Shown in pieces: positions 6,225 through 12,853 of a DNA stretch of 13,127 bases. The position numbers and the translations under genes were made by a program. The stretch comes from an uncultured Pseudomonadota bacterium (GTDB taxonomy: Bacteria > SAR324 > NAC60-12). The stretch spans positions 1 to 13,127 of the forward strand of contig CAJXNF010000038.1 of NCBI GenBank assembly GCA_913056375.1. Reading direction: 5' to 3'. Below the pieces are notes generated by a model. It did no database searches. It saw only the letters and a program-made list of their open reading frames with translations, and was not told where the DNA came from. Each line of letters opens with the position of its first letter. Positions within the stretch are counted from its first letter, which is position 1.

Positions 6225-6908
6225 TCAATCCCAACCTGGTATGGAGGTCTTGGCTGGACCACTTGGTACTGGACGTCGGATCGAAGTGTTCATTTGGGGA
6301 GTTAGCTGTCCAGCCTGTGCTCCTGGATTGGTATTCAGTTGTTGCTGGAGTTGCTGTTTGACTTGCTGAATCATGCCAGGTGGAGGTGTCGCTCCAGCAG
6401 CTGCCATGGCTGCCTGCCCCCCAGCTGCAGAGATCGGTCGTTGAGGTGCAGATGGAGTTGGTGCCTCTGTCTTGGCAACTGGTTTTGGATCTTCAGGAGA
6501 CTGCTGCTGGATCAGGATCTGGTAGCGATTGTAGTGACGGTTGGCTTTGTCGCTGTTGCGCATTCGGTAATAGACCAGTGCCGTATTGTAATGAGCGTCT
6601 GGTTGATCAGGCTCCATCTCCAGTACATTCTCAAAAGAATCCAGGGCTTGTTCGTAGTCTCCTACTTGGAAATAGGCCAACCCTAGGTTGTAATAGAAGC
6701 TTGGTGTCTCATCGTCCAGCACGATGGCCTGGCGGTAGTTCCAGATGGCTGTTGGATAATCCCGCTTTTGGTAAGCAGTGTTGCCGTCACGGAAATAATT
6801 CAAAGCCGAGCGGGGAGTCGGGGTTTCGAGAGAGCTACAGCCACCGAGCAGCATCATCGGGATGATGATCCAGCGGAACAAAAAACGTGGGAATGGGGTT
6901 GCGGGCAT
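6225..6908 (-). CDS. TPR-repeat lipoprotein
   Basis: A predicted lipoprotein of 227 residues that probably acts as a protein-interaction scaffold at the periplasmic face. From the ATG at 6908 there is a short Arg-containing n-region, a hydrophobic core (WIIIPMMLL) and a lipobox LGGC with the lipidated Cys at C24. Three tetratricopeptide repeats follow at about 35-68, 69-103 and 104-137, with typical spacing (NTAYQKRDYPTAI, NLGLAYFQVGDYEQAL, NTALVYYRMRNSDKA). The last 90 residues are low-complexity, rich in Pro, Ala and Gln. The frame extends to an ATG at 6968, but that adds 20 residues before the signal sequence, so I prefer the inner start; its ribosome binding site (AAGGG) is distant. It is divergent from the exported 135-aa protein at 7018. 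Confidence 0.75.
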   Translation of the reverse strand: MPATPFPRFLFRWIIIPMMLLGGCSSLETPTPRSALNYFRDGNTAYQKRDYPTAIWNYRQAIVLDDETPSFYYNLGLAYFQVGDYEQALDSFENVLEMEPDQPDAHYNTALVYYRMRNSDKANRHYNRYQILIQQQSPEDPKPVAKTEAPTPSAPQRPISAAGGQAAMAAAGATPPPGMIQQVKQQLQQQLNTNPGAQAGQLTPQMNTSIRRPVPSGPAKTSIPGWD

Positions 6909-7006
6909 GACTTGCGTATCCCTTGCATGGTCCGGGAAATTCACTGGCATTTTCGCCGACAGTTTCATTACGATAGGTTCACTTGCTCATGCACAATCCA
7001 TACTTG

Positions 7007-7013
7007 AAGGAGG
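7007..7013 (+). promoter_or_regulatory. Strong ribosome binding site for the 135-aa exported protein
   Basis: AAGGAGG lies four nt before the ATG at 7018. It settles the start against the frame that stays open from 6862, which would place 52 unrelated residues before a clean signal peptide. Confidence 0.8.
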
Positions 7014-7017
7014 CACG

Positions 7018-7425
7018 ATGAAGTGTGGAAATTGGTTTGTCACCGCATTACTGCTGCTGAGTTGCTTCGTTGCTCTTCCGTCCCTGCAGGCTCAAAACAT
7101 GACAGAGGAAGAGGCTGAGGCAGCCCGCATCGAACAACGTTTCCTCAACGAACTGGAGACCCTGCTCAAGGCGGCACGCGATGCACAGTTCCCCGAAGAA
7201 GAAGTGCGCTCCATCACGGTACAGCGTGAAGGGAAGACGATCAACGCCTTTGAATATCTGGAACAAGCGAAGCGTCAACAAGCTCGCAAGGAAAGCCGAC
7301 GTGTGGTGCTGCGGGATCGCTACCTGACAGTTCAGGACATCATGGGGGAACTGAAATCACAGGAGTCTGGCAAGTTGGACTCGCTGCGGGAAGAACTCGT
7401 CTTCATTGGTGCCGAAGAGAAATGA
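7018..7425 (+). CDS. Exported helical protein of unknown function, 135 aa
   Basis: The product starts with a clear Sec signal peptide (MKCGNWF n-region, hydrophobic LLLLSCFVAL core, cleavage after SLQA at residue 25), so it is periplasmic or secreted. The mature 110 residues are strongly charged and predicted helical (TEEEAEAARIEQRFLNELE, EQAKRQQARKESRR), with a central basic/acidic alternation compatible with a short coiled coil. There is no Cys in the mature part. The conserved-looking stretch RVVLRDRYLTVQDIM near residues 94-108 may form the only non-coiled element. Its stop overlaps the next start by four nt (ATGA), so translation of the BioD-like protein is probably coupled to it. I recognise no family; the pairing may mean a shared pathway. 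Confidence 0.75.
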   Translation: MKCGNWFVTALLLLSCFVALPSLQAQNMTEEEAEAARIEQRFLNELETLLKAARDAQFPEEEVRSITVQREGKTINAFEYLEQAKRQQARKESRRVVLRDRYLTVQDIMGELKSQESGKLDSLREELVFIGAEEK

Positions 7426-8141
7426 CCCCTCTGCTCTGCGTAGCTGGCGCCAGAGGAGTGGGCAAGACTTCTGTGGCCGTGGCCCTGGTCTCCCTGCTGC
7501 AGCAACACCTTGGAAGAGTGATCGCTTGGAAACCATTGGATGTCAATGGTATCGGGTATCAGATTCAGGACAGCGATAGCGATGGGGAACGCCTGCACCG
7601 CGCCACCAACATGTCGGAGCACATCAACCTGCTGAATCCCTACCTGTTCAATGAAGACCTGCCTCCACTGTTGGCAGCACAACGGGACGGTGTAAGAGTT
7701 GATGAGAAAGTACTGAGTCAGCGTTTGGAGTTGTTACGAAGACGCTCTGACGTAGTGTTGATGGAGAGCCTTGCTGAATTGTTGGGCTTCTGGACCGCCA
7801 AGCATAGTGGACTGGAATTGTTACAACAATGGCAGGCCAAAATCCTCTGGGTTAGTGGAATCGGGCGTGAGAGCCTGGAGCAGACGCTACAAGCAGTCAC
7901 CCTACTTCAGCAGGCTGGGATCTCCTGTCAGTTGCTTCTCAACAACACAACCAACGAATTAAACACTGATCTGCTCCAGTATCAATGGATGATGCTTGAA
8001 GAACGACTTGACCTGCGCGTGCTGGGCCTGCTCCCCTATAGGATCGAAGAAAATCGTCGCAATGCCACATGGTTGTCGGACAACCTGGAGACGACCTTTC
8101 TCGATCAGTTGCTGCCTCCACCAGTCAGCCCTACTGTCTGA
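7422..8141 (+). CDS. BioD-like P-loop ATPase (dethiobiotin synthetase-related)
   Basis: The 239-residue protein has the fold signature of dethiobiotin synthetase and related ATP-dependent carboxylate/amine ligases. There is a P-loop GARGVGKT (residues 9-16), a KP motif at K37-P38 matching the catalytic Lys of BioD, a DSDSDGERLHRA segment, LNPYLFNEDLPPLLAA (71-86), which closely follows BioD's NPY....P..AA substrate region, and VVLMESLAEL (111-120) where BioD has VEGAGG. The P-loop is one residue shorter than BioD's GTDTEVGKT and lacks its Glu, and the GAGG substrate loop is gone, so true dethiobiotin synthesis is doubtful. No other biotin genes are nearby. The ATG overlaps the upstream stop (ATGA). 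It may be a BioD-fold enzyme or regulator with another substrate. Confidence 0.75.
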   Translation: MTPLLCVAGARGVGKTSVAVALVSLLQQHLGRVIAWKPLDVNGIGYQIQDSDSDGERLHRATNMSEHINLLNPYLFNEDLPPLLAAQRDGVRVDEKVLSQRLELLRRRSDVVLMESLAELLGFWTAKHSGLELLQQWQAKILWVSGIGRESLEQTLQAVTLLQQAGISCQLLLNNTTNELNTDLLQYQWMMLEERLDLRVLGLLPYRIEENRRNATWLSDNLETTFLDQLLPPPVSPTV

Positions 8142-8150
8142 ACACCTCAC

Positions 8151-8165
8151 TTCAGATTCTCTGAA
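8151..8165. repeat. Short perfect inverted repeat in the 8142-8209 gap
   Basis: TTCAGA (8151-8156) and TCTGAA (8160-8165) form a 6-bp stem with a 3-nt loop, ten nt after the BioD-like stop. A second GC-rich hairpin, GCCGG with CCGGC, follows within 8170-8190. There is no T-tract. They could act as a weak transcription pause or mRNA-end structure; an operator is also possible. Confidence 0.25.
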
Positions 8166-8209
8166 ATTTCCCGGCCGGATACCGCCGGCTTGCTCTTGGC
8201 AGGACCCCA

Positions 8210-8632
8210 ATGGACGTATTCAAGCGCTATCTGATCATTTTTGTCACCACTAGTACCTTCCTCTACTTCTTTGTCATCTGGTATGAGAGTCAGAATCCAG
8301 GAGTAGCGGTTCCCCATAATTTGAGTGAGACTGGGGAAGAATCGATTGCGATCAACCTACAGCCCAACAATGCCTACGAAAAATGTGTGCAATTGCAGGC
8401 TCGTCAATCTCTGGACTATACTTTCGAAGCTTCTGAGCCACTGGTCTTCAATCTGCACTACCATGTTGGCAAAGAGGACTTCTACCCGGAGCAGCAAACC
8501 ATTGCCACACTGAAAGGCTCGTTTGAAGCCAAGGAGTCCCGGATCTACTGCCTGATGTGGGGCAACTCCAGTGACCAGCAGGTTCGCCTGCGCTACGAAT
8601 TTCGCGCCCGGCCACTAACGGCCTCCAACTGA
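8210..8632 (+). CDS. Single-pass membrane-anchored protein with a GOLD-like pattern
   Basis: A 140-residue protein with one N-terminal membrane segment (about residues 7-24, preceded by FKR), likely anchored in the inner membrane with the rest in the periplasm. The outer part looks all-beta and has two cysteines (C59 and C114) that could form a disulfide. The pattern Cys...FNLHYHVG..DFYP...G.F.A....YCLMWGN....V.L.Y resembles the GOLD beta-sandwich of p24-type proteins, where a comparable Cys pair brackets the domain; this is from memory and not a search result. AGGA (8201-8204) precedes the ATG by five nt. It ends eight nt before the phosphoesterase gene and is probably in the same operon. 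Function unknown. Confidence 0.65.
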   Translation: MDVFKRYLIIFVTTSTFLYFFVIWYESQNPGVAVPHNLSETGEESIAINLQPNNAYEKCVQLQARQSLDYTFEASEPLVFNLHYHVGKEDFYPEQQTIATLKGSFEAKESRIYCLMWGNSSDQQVRLRYEFRARPLTASN

Positions 8633-8639
8633 GTGTTGC

Positions 8640-9521
8640 ATGTCCGCACTGACCTTTTTCGCAGGAGCCCTCGCTGGGGCTCTGACCTGGAATTTCACGG
8701 CCCCACTGCTGGAAAAGAAAGCCTGTTTCAACCCCAATCCCAATCAGGATGGACGTTGGGATATACAGCCTGAGGCAGAGGAAATTCGCATCCTGTTGCT
8801 TGGAGATACTGGCTCCGGTGATGAGCATCAGCAAGATGTAGCTACTGCCAGCGCTCGCACCTGTGACGAGTTGGGCTGTGATCTGGTGCTGATGCTGGGA
8901 GACAACTTCATTCAGCATGGCGTCTCCAGCGTTGATGATCCACAGTGGATCAGTAAATTCGAAGAGATGTATACCCAGCAGGTGCCTTTCTATCCGATCC
9001 TTGGCAACCATGATCTGCAGGGCAAGTGGCGACCCCAGGTAGCCTATACTGAACGCAACAACCGCTGGCGCATGCCGAATGTCAACTATTCGCTGGTGGC
9101 GGGTCCTGCTTACATTCAATGCATCAACACCTCCTGTACGCTTTGTGCGCTCTGGACACTGTTCAAACGTAAAGAGCGACCTTGGCGTCTGGTTTGTGGA
9201 CATCGTCCGTTAGCCACAGGTGGCAGACATCGAGGCGTGACCTGGCTGGAGCGCTTATTGATTGAGCGTTCTGGGCCCCAGTTCTTTCTGTCTGGGCACA
9301 ACCACATGCTGGAACACCTCAAGATCGGTGAGATTGACCAGGTGGTTGCCGGTGGTGGAGGAAGCCCGCTCAATCACACTGCCAAGAAGCCCAACCCCCA
9401 CCAGATCTTCCTGCATCTTGGTCATGGCTATGCCTGGATGCATCTGAACTCCACTCAAGCTACGGTACGCTATTTCGACGACCAAGGTCAGGAGGTCTAC
9501 CAGTTTACACGAAACGCCTGA
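8640..9521 (+). CDS. Metallophosphoesterase, purple acid phosphatase-like
   Basis: This 293-residue protein has the ordered metal-binding blocks of the calcineurin-like superfamily in the form seen in small purple acid phosphatases: GDTG (D56), GDNF (D88, N89), GNHD (N123, H124), CGHRPL (H188) and GHNHM (H220, H222). Such enzymes use a dinuclear metal centre to hydrolyse phosphomonoesters. The hydrophobic N-terminus (ALTFFAGALAGALTW) suggests a signal peptide or membrane anchor, so it probably acts outside the cytoplasm. The segment between GNHD and CGHRP is shorter than in mammalian TRAP and contains three close cysteines (C161, C166, C169). The ATG at 8640 lies eight nt after the preceding stop and has a weak ribosome binding site, so the start is less certain. 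Substrate unknown. Confidence 0.85.
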   Translation: MSALTFFAGALAGALTWNFTAPLLEKKACFNPNPNQDGRWDIQPEAEEIRILLLGDTGSGDEHQQDVATASARTCDELGCDLVLMLGDNFIQHGVSSVDDPQWISKFEEMYTQQVPFYPILGNHDLQGKWRPQVAYTERNNRWRMPNVNYSLVAGPAYIQCINTSCTLCALWTLFKRKERPWRLVCGHRPLATGGRHRGVTWLERLLIERSGPQFFLSGHNHMLEHLKIGEIDQVVAGGGGSPLNHTAKKPNPHQIFLHLGHGYAWMHLNSTQATVRYFDDQGQEVYQFTRNA

Positions 9522-9565
9522 GGCTACTTCTCACTACCTGTTTTGTTGCTGTTGAAGGATTTTTC

Positions 9566-10273
9566 ATGGACACACCACCAACGATTTTTCCACTTTGGGA
9601 ACTGCCAATGCTGCCCATTGCTGGTCGAGCTGAGCGATTCCCCGTTCACCGAATTTTCTGCATCGGCCGCAACTACGCAGAGCATGTACGGGAGATGGGC
9701 AACGACCCAGCCGGCAAACCCATTTTTTTCACCAAGCCCTCTTCCAGCTTACGACACAATGGGGACCAGATCCCCTACCCACTGGCAACCGAGAATTTTC
9801 ATCACGAGGTGGAGTTGGTTGTCGCCTTGGACAAGGGAGGCACCAACATTCCCATCGAGCAGGCCCAGGATCACATCTATGGCTATGCAGTGGGGGTCGA
9901 TCTGACTCGACGTGACCTACAGGAGATCGCCAAGGCCAAGGGTCAGCCCTGGGACGCCAGCAAAGCCTTCGATGACTCCGCACCTTGTTCAGAATTACAC
10001 GAAGCTGCACAAATAGGGCATCCCAGCCGGGGAGCAATTTGGCTCAGTGTCAACGGTGAAATGCGGCAGCAAGGAGACCTGAACCAACTGATCTGGAATG
10101 TTCCGGAAATCATCAGTGCTCTCTCTCAGTCCTTCCACCTGCAGGCAGGGGATTTGATCTTTACAGGCACCCCCTCCGGAGTAGGACCTCTGGAGATTGG
10201 AGATCAAGTAGAAGCTGTCGTCGAAGGTATCAGTGTTCTACGCTTCGAGATCGTGGACATAGCGGATGCCTGA
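9566..10273 (+). CDS. Fumarylacetoacetate hydrolase family protein, fumarylpyruvate hydrolase-like
   Basis: A 235-residue FAH-fold enzyme that cleaves a C-C bond in a beta-diketo acid. Its segments follow the bacterial fumarylpyruvate hydrolases of gentisate degradation: FCIGRNYAEHVREMG (31-45), FFTKP (54-58), HHEVELVVAL (79-88) with metal ligands E81 and E83, GYAVGVDLTRRDLQ (106-119) with ligand D112, PWDASKAFD (128-136), IWLSVNGE (158-165) and FTGTPSGVGPL (199-209). No other gentisate or aromatic catabolic gene is nearby, so the true substrate may differ; many family members are oxaloacetate decarboxylases/tautomerases. AAGGA (9555-9559) is six nt before the ATG. It overlaps trmFO by eight nt, which suggests coupled translation. 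Confidence 0.87.
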   Translation: MDTPPTIFPLWELPMLPIAGRAERFPVHRIFCIGRNYAEHVREMGNDPAGKPIFFTKPSSSLRHNGDQIPYPLATENFHHEVELVVALDKGGTNIPIEQAQDHIYGYAVGVDLTRRDLQEIAKAKGQPWDASKAFDDSAPCSELHEAAQIGHPSRGAIWLSVNGEMRQQGDLNQLIWNVPEIISALSQSFHLQAGDLIFTGTPSGVGPLEIGDQVEAVVEGISVLRFEIVDIADA

Positions 10274-11615
10274 ACGTGGTGAAGTCGCAATTGTCGGCAG
10301 TGGACTAGCTGGATCCGAAGCTGCCTGGCAACTGGCCCAGCTCGGTCGGCGGGCAGACCTTTATGAAATGCGACCACAACGCCCGACCCCAGCCCACAAG
10401 ACCAGCGACTGCGCTGAACTGGTCTGTAGCAACTCCTTCAAGAGCCGCTCGCTGGAGAATGCGCATGGACTACTCAAAGCGGAACTGAATCAGTTCGGCT
10501 CCCTCATCCTGCAGACCGCAGAACGCTTTGCTGTGCCAGCCGGACAGGCCTTGGCGATTGACCGTCAACCTTTCTCTGCCTCGATCACCCAGCAGCTGTC
10601 AAATCACCCAAATATCAAACTGCTACGAGAGGAAGTTGAAGATCTTGGCAAGCTGTTGGATCGTTATGCTGCGGTCCTTGTAGCTACCGGCCCGCTGACC
10701 TCCGATGCCCTGAGTGAATCACTGCAGCAGCTGATCGGGATCGGGCATCTCTCCTTCTATGACGCAATTGCTCCGGTAGTGACAACTGAATCCATCAACT
10801 CTCAGGTGGCTTTTCGGGCATCCCGCTATGACAAGGGAGAGGCTGATTATCTCAACTGTCCCTTCTCTCAGCAGCAGTACGAGGATTTTGTGGCAGCCAT
10901 CCTGGCGGCGGACAAGGTGCCGATGCACCAGTTTGAGGATGTGCGACCCTTCGAAGGCTGCCTGCCTATCGAGGTAATGGCGGAGCGAGGGCTCGACACT
11001 CTGCGCTTTGGCCCGCTGAAACCGGTGGGGCTACCTCATCCAGAAACTGGGGAACAGTTTCACGCCGTTGTTCAGTTACGCCAGGAAAACGCACTTGGAA
11101 CCCTCTACAACCTGGTTGGCTTCCAAACAAAAATGACCTGGACCGCACAACAACAAATTTTTCGAACGATTCCAGGGTTGGAAGAAGCTGAATTTGTCCG
11201 CCTGGGTTCCATTCATCGCAACACTTTCCTGAACAGTCCCAAATTGCTGACCAGCCGGCTGCAGTTGCAGCAAGAGCCCAGGCTGTTCTTTGCTGGTCAG
11301 TTGACTGGAGTGGAGGGTTACACAGAATCAACTTCGATGGGATTGGCTGCCGCCTATTTCCTACACCACGAACTCCAGGGAGACTCACTCCCAGAGCTGC
11401 CAGGCACCACGATGATGGGAGGCCTGATTCGTTACCTGACCACTACTGATCCCAAGCACTTCCAACCAATGAACGCCAATTTTGGTCTACTGGAACCCCC
11501 TCAGCAACGCATACCCAAGCCCCAGCGTAAAGCCTGGCTGGCTGAACGAGCCATGAGAGAGCTGCAGCAGTGGCGGGAGTCCTGTGAACTTGGAACCTCA
11601 GTGACTGCTGTATGA
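10266..11615 (+). CDS. trmFO: Methylenetetrahydrofolate-tRNA-(uracil-54-C5)-methyltransferase TrmFO
   Basis: TrmFO makes ribothymidine at position 54 of the tRNA T-loop, using methylenetetrahydrofolate as carbon donor and reduced FAD. The 449-residue protein has the N-terminal FAD-binding GSGLAGSEAAWQLA (11-24), YEMRP (33-37), the diagnostic HKTSDCAELVCSNSFKS (44-60) and NAHGLLKAE (65-73), where C54 corresponds to the catalytic CSN cysteine, and a second conserved cysteine in FEGCLPIEVMAERG (C233). The C-terminal GQLTGVEGYTES...GLAAA block closes the FAD site. Length is typical. It starts inside the end of the preceding gene with no clear ribosome binding site, and its stop overlaps the uppP start (ATGA). 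Presence of TrmFO usually means the S-adenosylmethionine enzyme TrmA is absent. Confidence 0.97.
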   Translation: MPERGEVAIVGSGLAGSEAAWQLAQLGRRADLYEMRPQRPTPAHKTSDCAELVCSNSFKSRSLENAHGLLKAELNQFGSLILQTAERFAVPAGQALAIDRQPFSASITQQLSNHPNIKLLREEVEDLGKLLDRYAAVLVATGPLTSDALSESLQQLIGIGHLSFYDAIAPVVTTESINSQVAFRASRYDKGEADYLNCPFSQQQYEDFVAAILAADKVPMHQFEDVRPFEGCLPIEVMAERGLDTLRFGPLKPVGLPHPETGEQFHAVVQLRQENALGTLYNLVGFQTKMTWTAQQQIFRTIPGLEEAEFVRLGSIHRNTFLNSPKLLTSRLQLQQEPRLFFAGQLTGVEGYTESTSMGLAAAYFLHHELQGDSLPELPGTTMMGGLIRYLTTTDPKHFQPMNANFGLLEPPQQRIPKPQRKAWLAERAMRELQQWRESCELGTSVTAV

Positions 11616-12418
11616 CTTGGTTCGAAGCTTCGATTTTAGGGCTGGTGCAAGGACTGACAGAATTTTTACCGATCAGCAGTACTGCCCACTTACGGATTGT
11701 CCCAGAATTGCTGGGCTGGGAAGATCCCGGTGCAGCCTTCTCCGCTGTGATCCAGCTGGGAACCCTGCTAGCGGTCCTGCTGTACTTCCGCAAAGACGTA
11801 CTGGAGTTGATCACTGCTGCTTTGCGGAGTCTCTGGAATCGAAACCTGATGGAGACCCCAAGCTCCCGGCTTGCGTGGGCGATTGCCGTTGGGAATCTAC
11901 CAATCATTGTGCTGGGATTGGGATTCAAGGATTTTATCGAGACCGATGCCCGAAGCCTCTGGATCATTGGAGGAGCGCTGATTCTCCTCGGCTTGGGACT
12001 CTATGCTGCGGAACGCTTCGCCTCTGGCAGTCGTGATGCCAGCCAGCTGAGCTTTCGGCAGATTCAATGGATCGGACTTTGTCAGGCCTTGGCCTTGATT
12101 CCAGGTTGTTCGCGCTCTGGCTCAACCATCATGGGGGGTCTGCTCGTGGGCATGGACCGAGCGGAGGCGGCTCGGTTTTCTTTTTTGCTGGGCTTACCTG
12201 CCATCCTGGGAAGTGGACTTTTTCAACTCAAGGCGCTTGCAGAAACAGGATTGGGAGAATCTGGGCTCCTCAATATCGGTCTCGGCGTATTCTTCGCATT
12301 TCTGAGTGGCTATCTTTCTATTGAATTCCTGCTGCGCTTTCTGCGGCACTATGGCACTCTGCTGTTTGTGATCTATCGTATTTTGCTGGGAGCAGTCGTC
12401 CTGTTCCTGGCTGTCTGA
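11612..12418 (+). CDS. uppP: Undecaprenyl-diphosphatase UppP (BacA)
   Basis: An inner-membrane enzyme that dephosphorylates undecaprenyl pyrophosphate to recycle the lipid carrier for peptidoglycan and other envelope polymers; overproduction gives bacitracin resistance in other bacteria. The 268-residue protein has the two family signatures: LVQGLTEFLPISSTAH (11-26), containing the (E/Q)xxxE motif with Q13 and E17 and the conserved H26, and PGCSRSGSTI (163-172) with R167. Multiple hydrophobic segments fit the usual multi-pass topology. The first acidic position is Gln instead of the Glu found in E. coli, an accepted variant. The start overlaps the trmFO stop by four nt, implying coupled translation. 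Length is normal for the family. Confidence 0.96.
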   Translation: MTWFEASILGLVQGLTEFLPISSTAHLRIVPELLGWEDPGAAFSAVIQLGTLLAVLLYFRKDVLELITAALRSLWNRNLMETPSSRLAWAIAVGNLPIIVLGLGFKDFIETDARSLWIIGGALILLGLGLYAAERFASGSRDASQLSFRQIQWIGLCQALALIPGCSRSGSTIMGGLLVGMDRAEAARFSFLLGLPAILGSGLFQLKALAETGLGESGLLNIGLGVFFAFLSGYLSIEFLLRFLRHYGTLLFVIYRILLGAVVLFLAV

Positions 12419-12430
12419 GAGAGAAGACCG

Positions 12431-12637
12431 ATGTCCATCATGCGTATGCTGTTGTTGTTGGGCCTGACTCTAGGCGCCTGTACAACCTTCAATCAGGAAA
12501 ACTACACGGAATGCCTTCCTCTGGTCGAAATCGATCGCCAGGCTGCCCGAGCGCAGAAAGATTACAGCTATGATGCCGTCAATTTCAGCTATTGCCGCGC
12601 CCCGGCCCGCTACAAAAATCAGTTGGCAGAGGAGTGA
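12431..12637 (+). CDS. Small putative lipoprotein, 68 aa
   Basis: A short predicted lipoprotein 12 nt downstream of uppP. A basic start (MSIMRM), hydrophobic LLLLGLTL and lipobox LGAC give lipidated Cys C17; the mature peptide would be 52 residues. Two further cysteines, C28 (ECLP) and C55 (YCRA), could form a disulfide in the periplasm. It is rich in Tyr and Asn and has no recognisable domain. A purine-rich stretch (AGAGAGAAG) precedes the ATG. The lipobox, spacing and operon position make it credible despite its size. Function unknown; it ends the co-directional run. Confidence 0.65.
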   Translation: MSIMRMLLLLGLTLGACTTFNQENYTECLPLVEIDRQAARAQKDYSYDAVNFSYCRAPARYKNQLAEE

Positions 12638-12792
12638 GCAAAAAATGGTATTATTTGTGGAATAATCCGTTTGCCCTTTGAAATCTGATTTGTTAGGTTG
12701 CCCATATATAAAAGTTAACCATTTCCGCAATAAACTGCTCTTTGGCGAAGACACTCACCTTCCCCAAACTATTGAGTAGGTGGAATTATTGT

Positions 12793-12820
12793 AAATCCGT
12801 CTCTCGGATTTTCTCTTCTT
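12793..12820 (+). terminator. Hairpin with pyrimidine tail before the cytochrome gene
   Basis: AAATCCG (12793-12799) and CGGATTT (12805-12811) form a perfect 7-bp stem with a 5-nt loop, followed by a pyrimidine-rich run. It resembles an intrinsic terminator of the upstream operon, but lies only 43 nt before the cytochrome start and could instead be a leader hairpin of that gene. The rest of 12638-12853 holds an AT-rich stretch with TATAAA at 12707-12712 but no good -35 partner. Confidence 0.4.
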
Positions 12821-12853
12821 CCCTCATCGAAGAATTTGTCAACAGGAGAACTC

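Noticed and set aside
6339..6865. + strand frames opposite the TPR lipoprotein gene
   Set aside because: The minus strand encodes clear TPR repeats and a lipobox; the opposite frames are Cys/Trp/Arg-rich and featureless.
7422..8141. Calling the BioD-like gene bioD
   Set aside because: Key BioD loop residues are missing and there is no biotin operon context, so the symbol would overstate the evidence.
8448..9203. 251-codon minus-strand frame opposite the phosphoesterase
   Set aside because: The + strand carries all metallophosphoesterase motifs across the same region; the antisense product has no recognisable family.
11443..11967. 174-codon minus-strand frame across the trmFO/uppP junction
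   Set aside because: It lies opposite two certain genes and has no domain or ribosome binding site.
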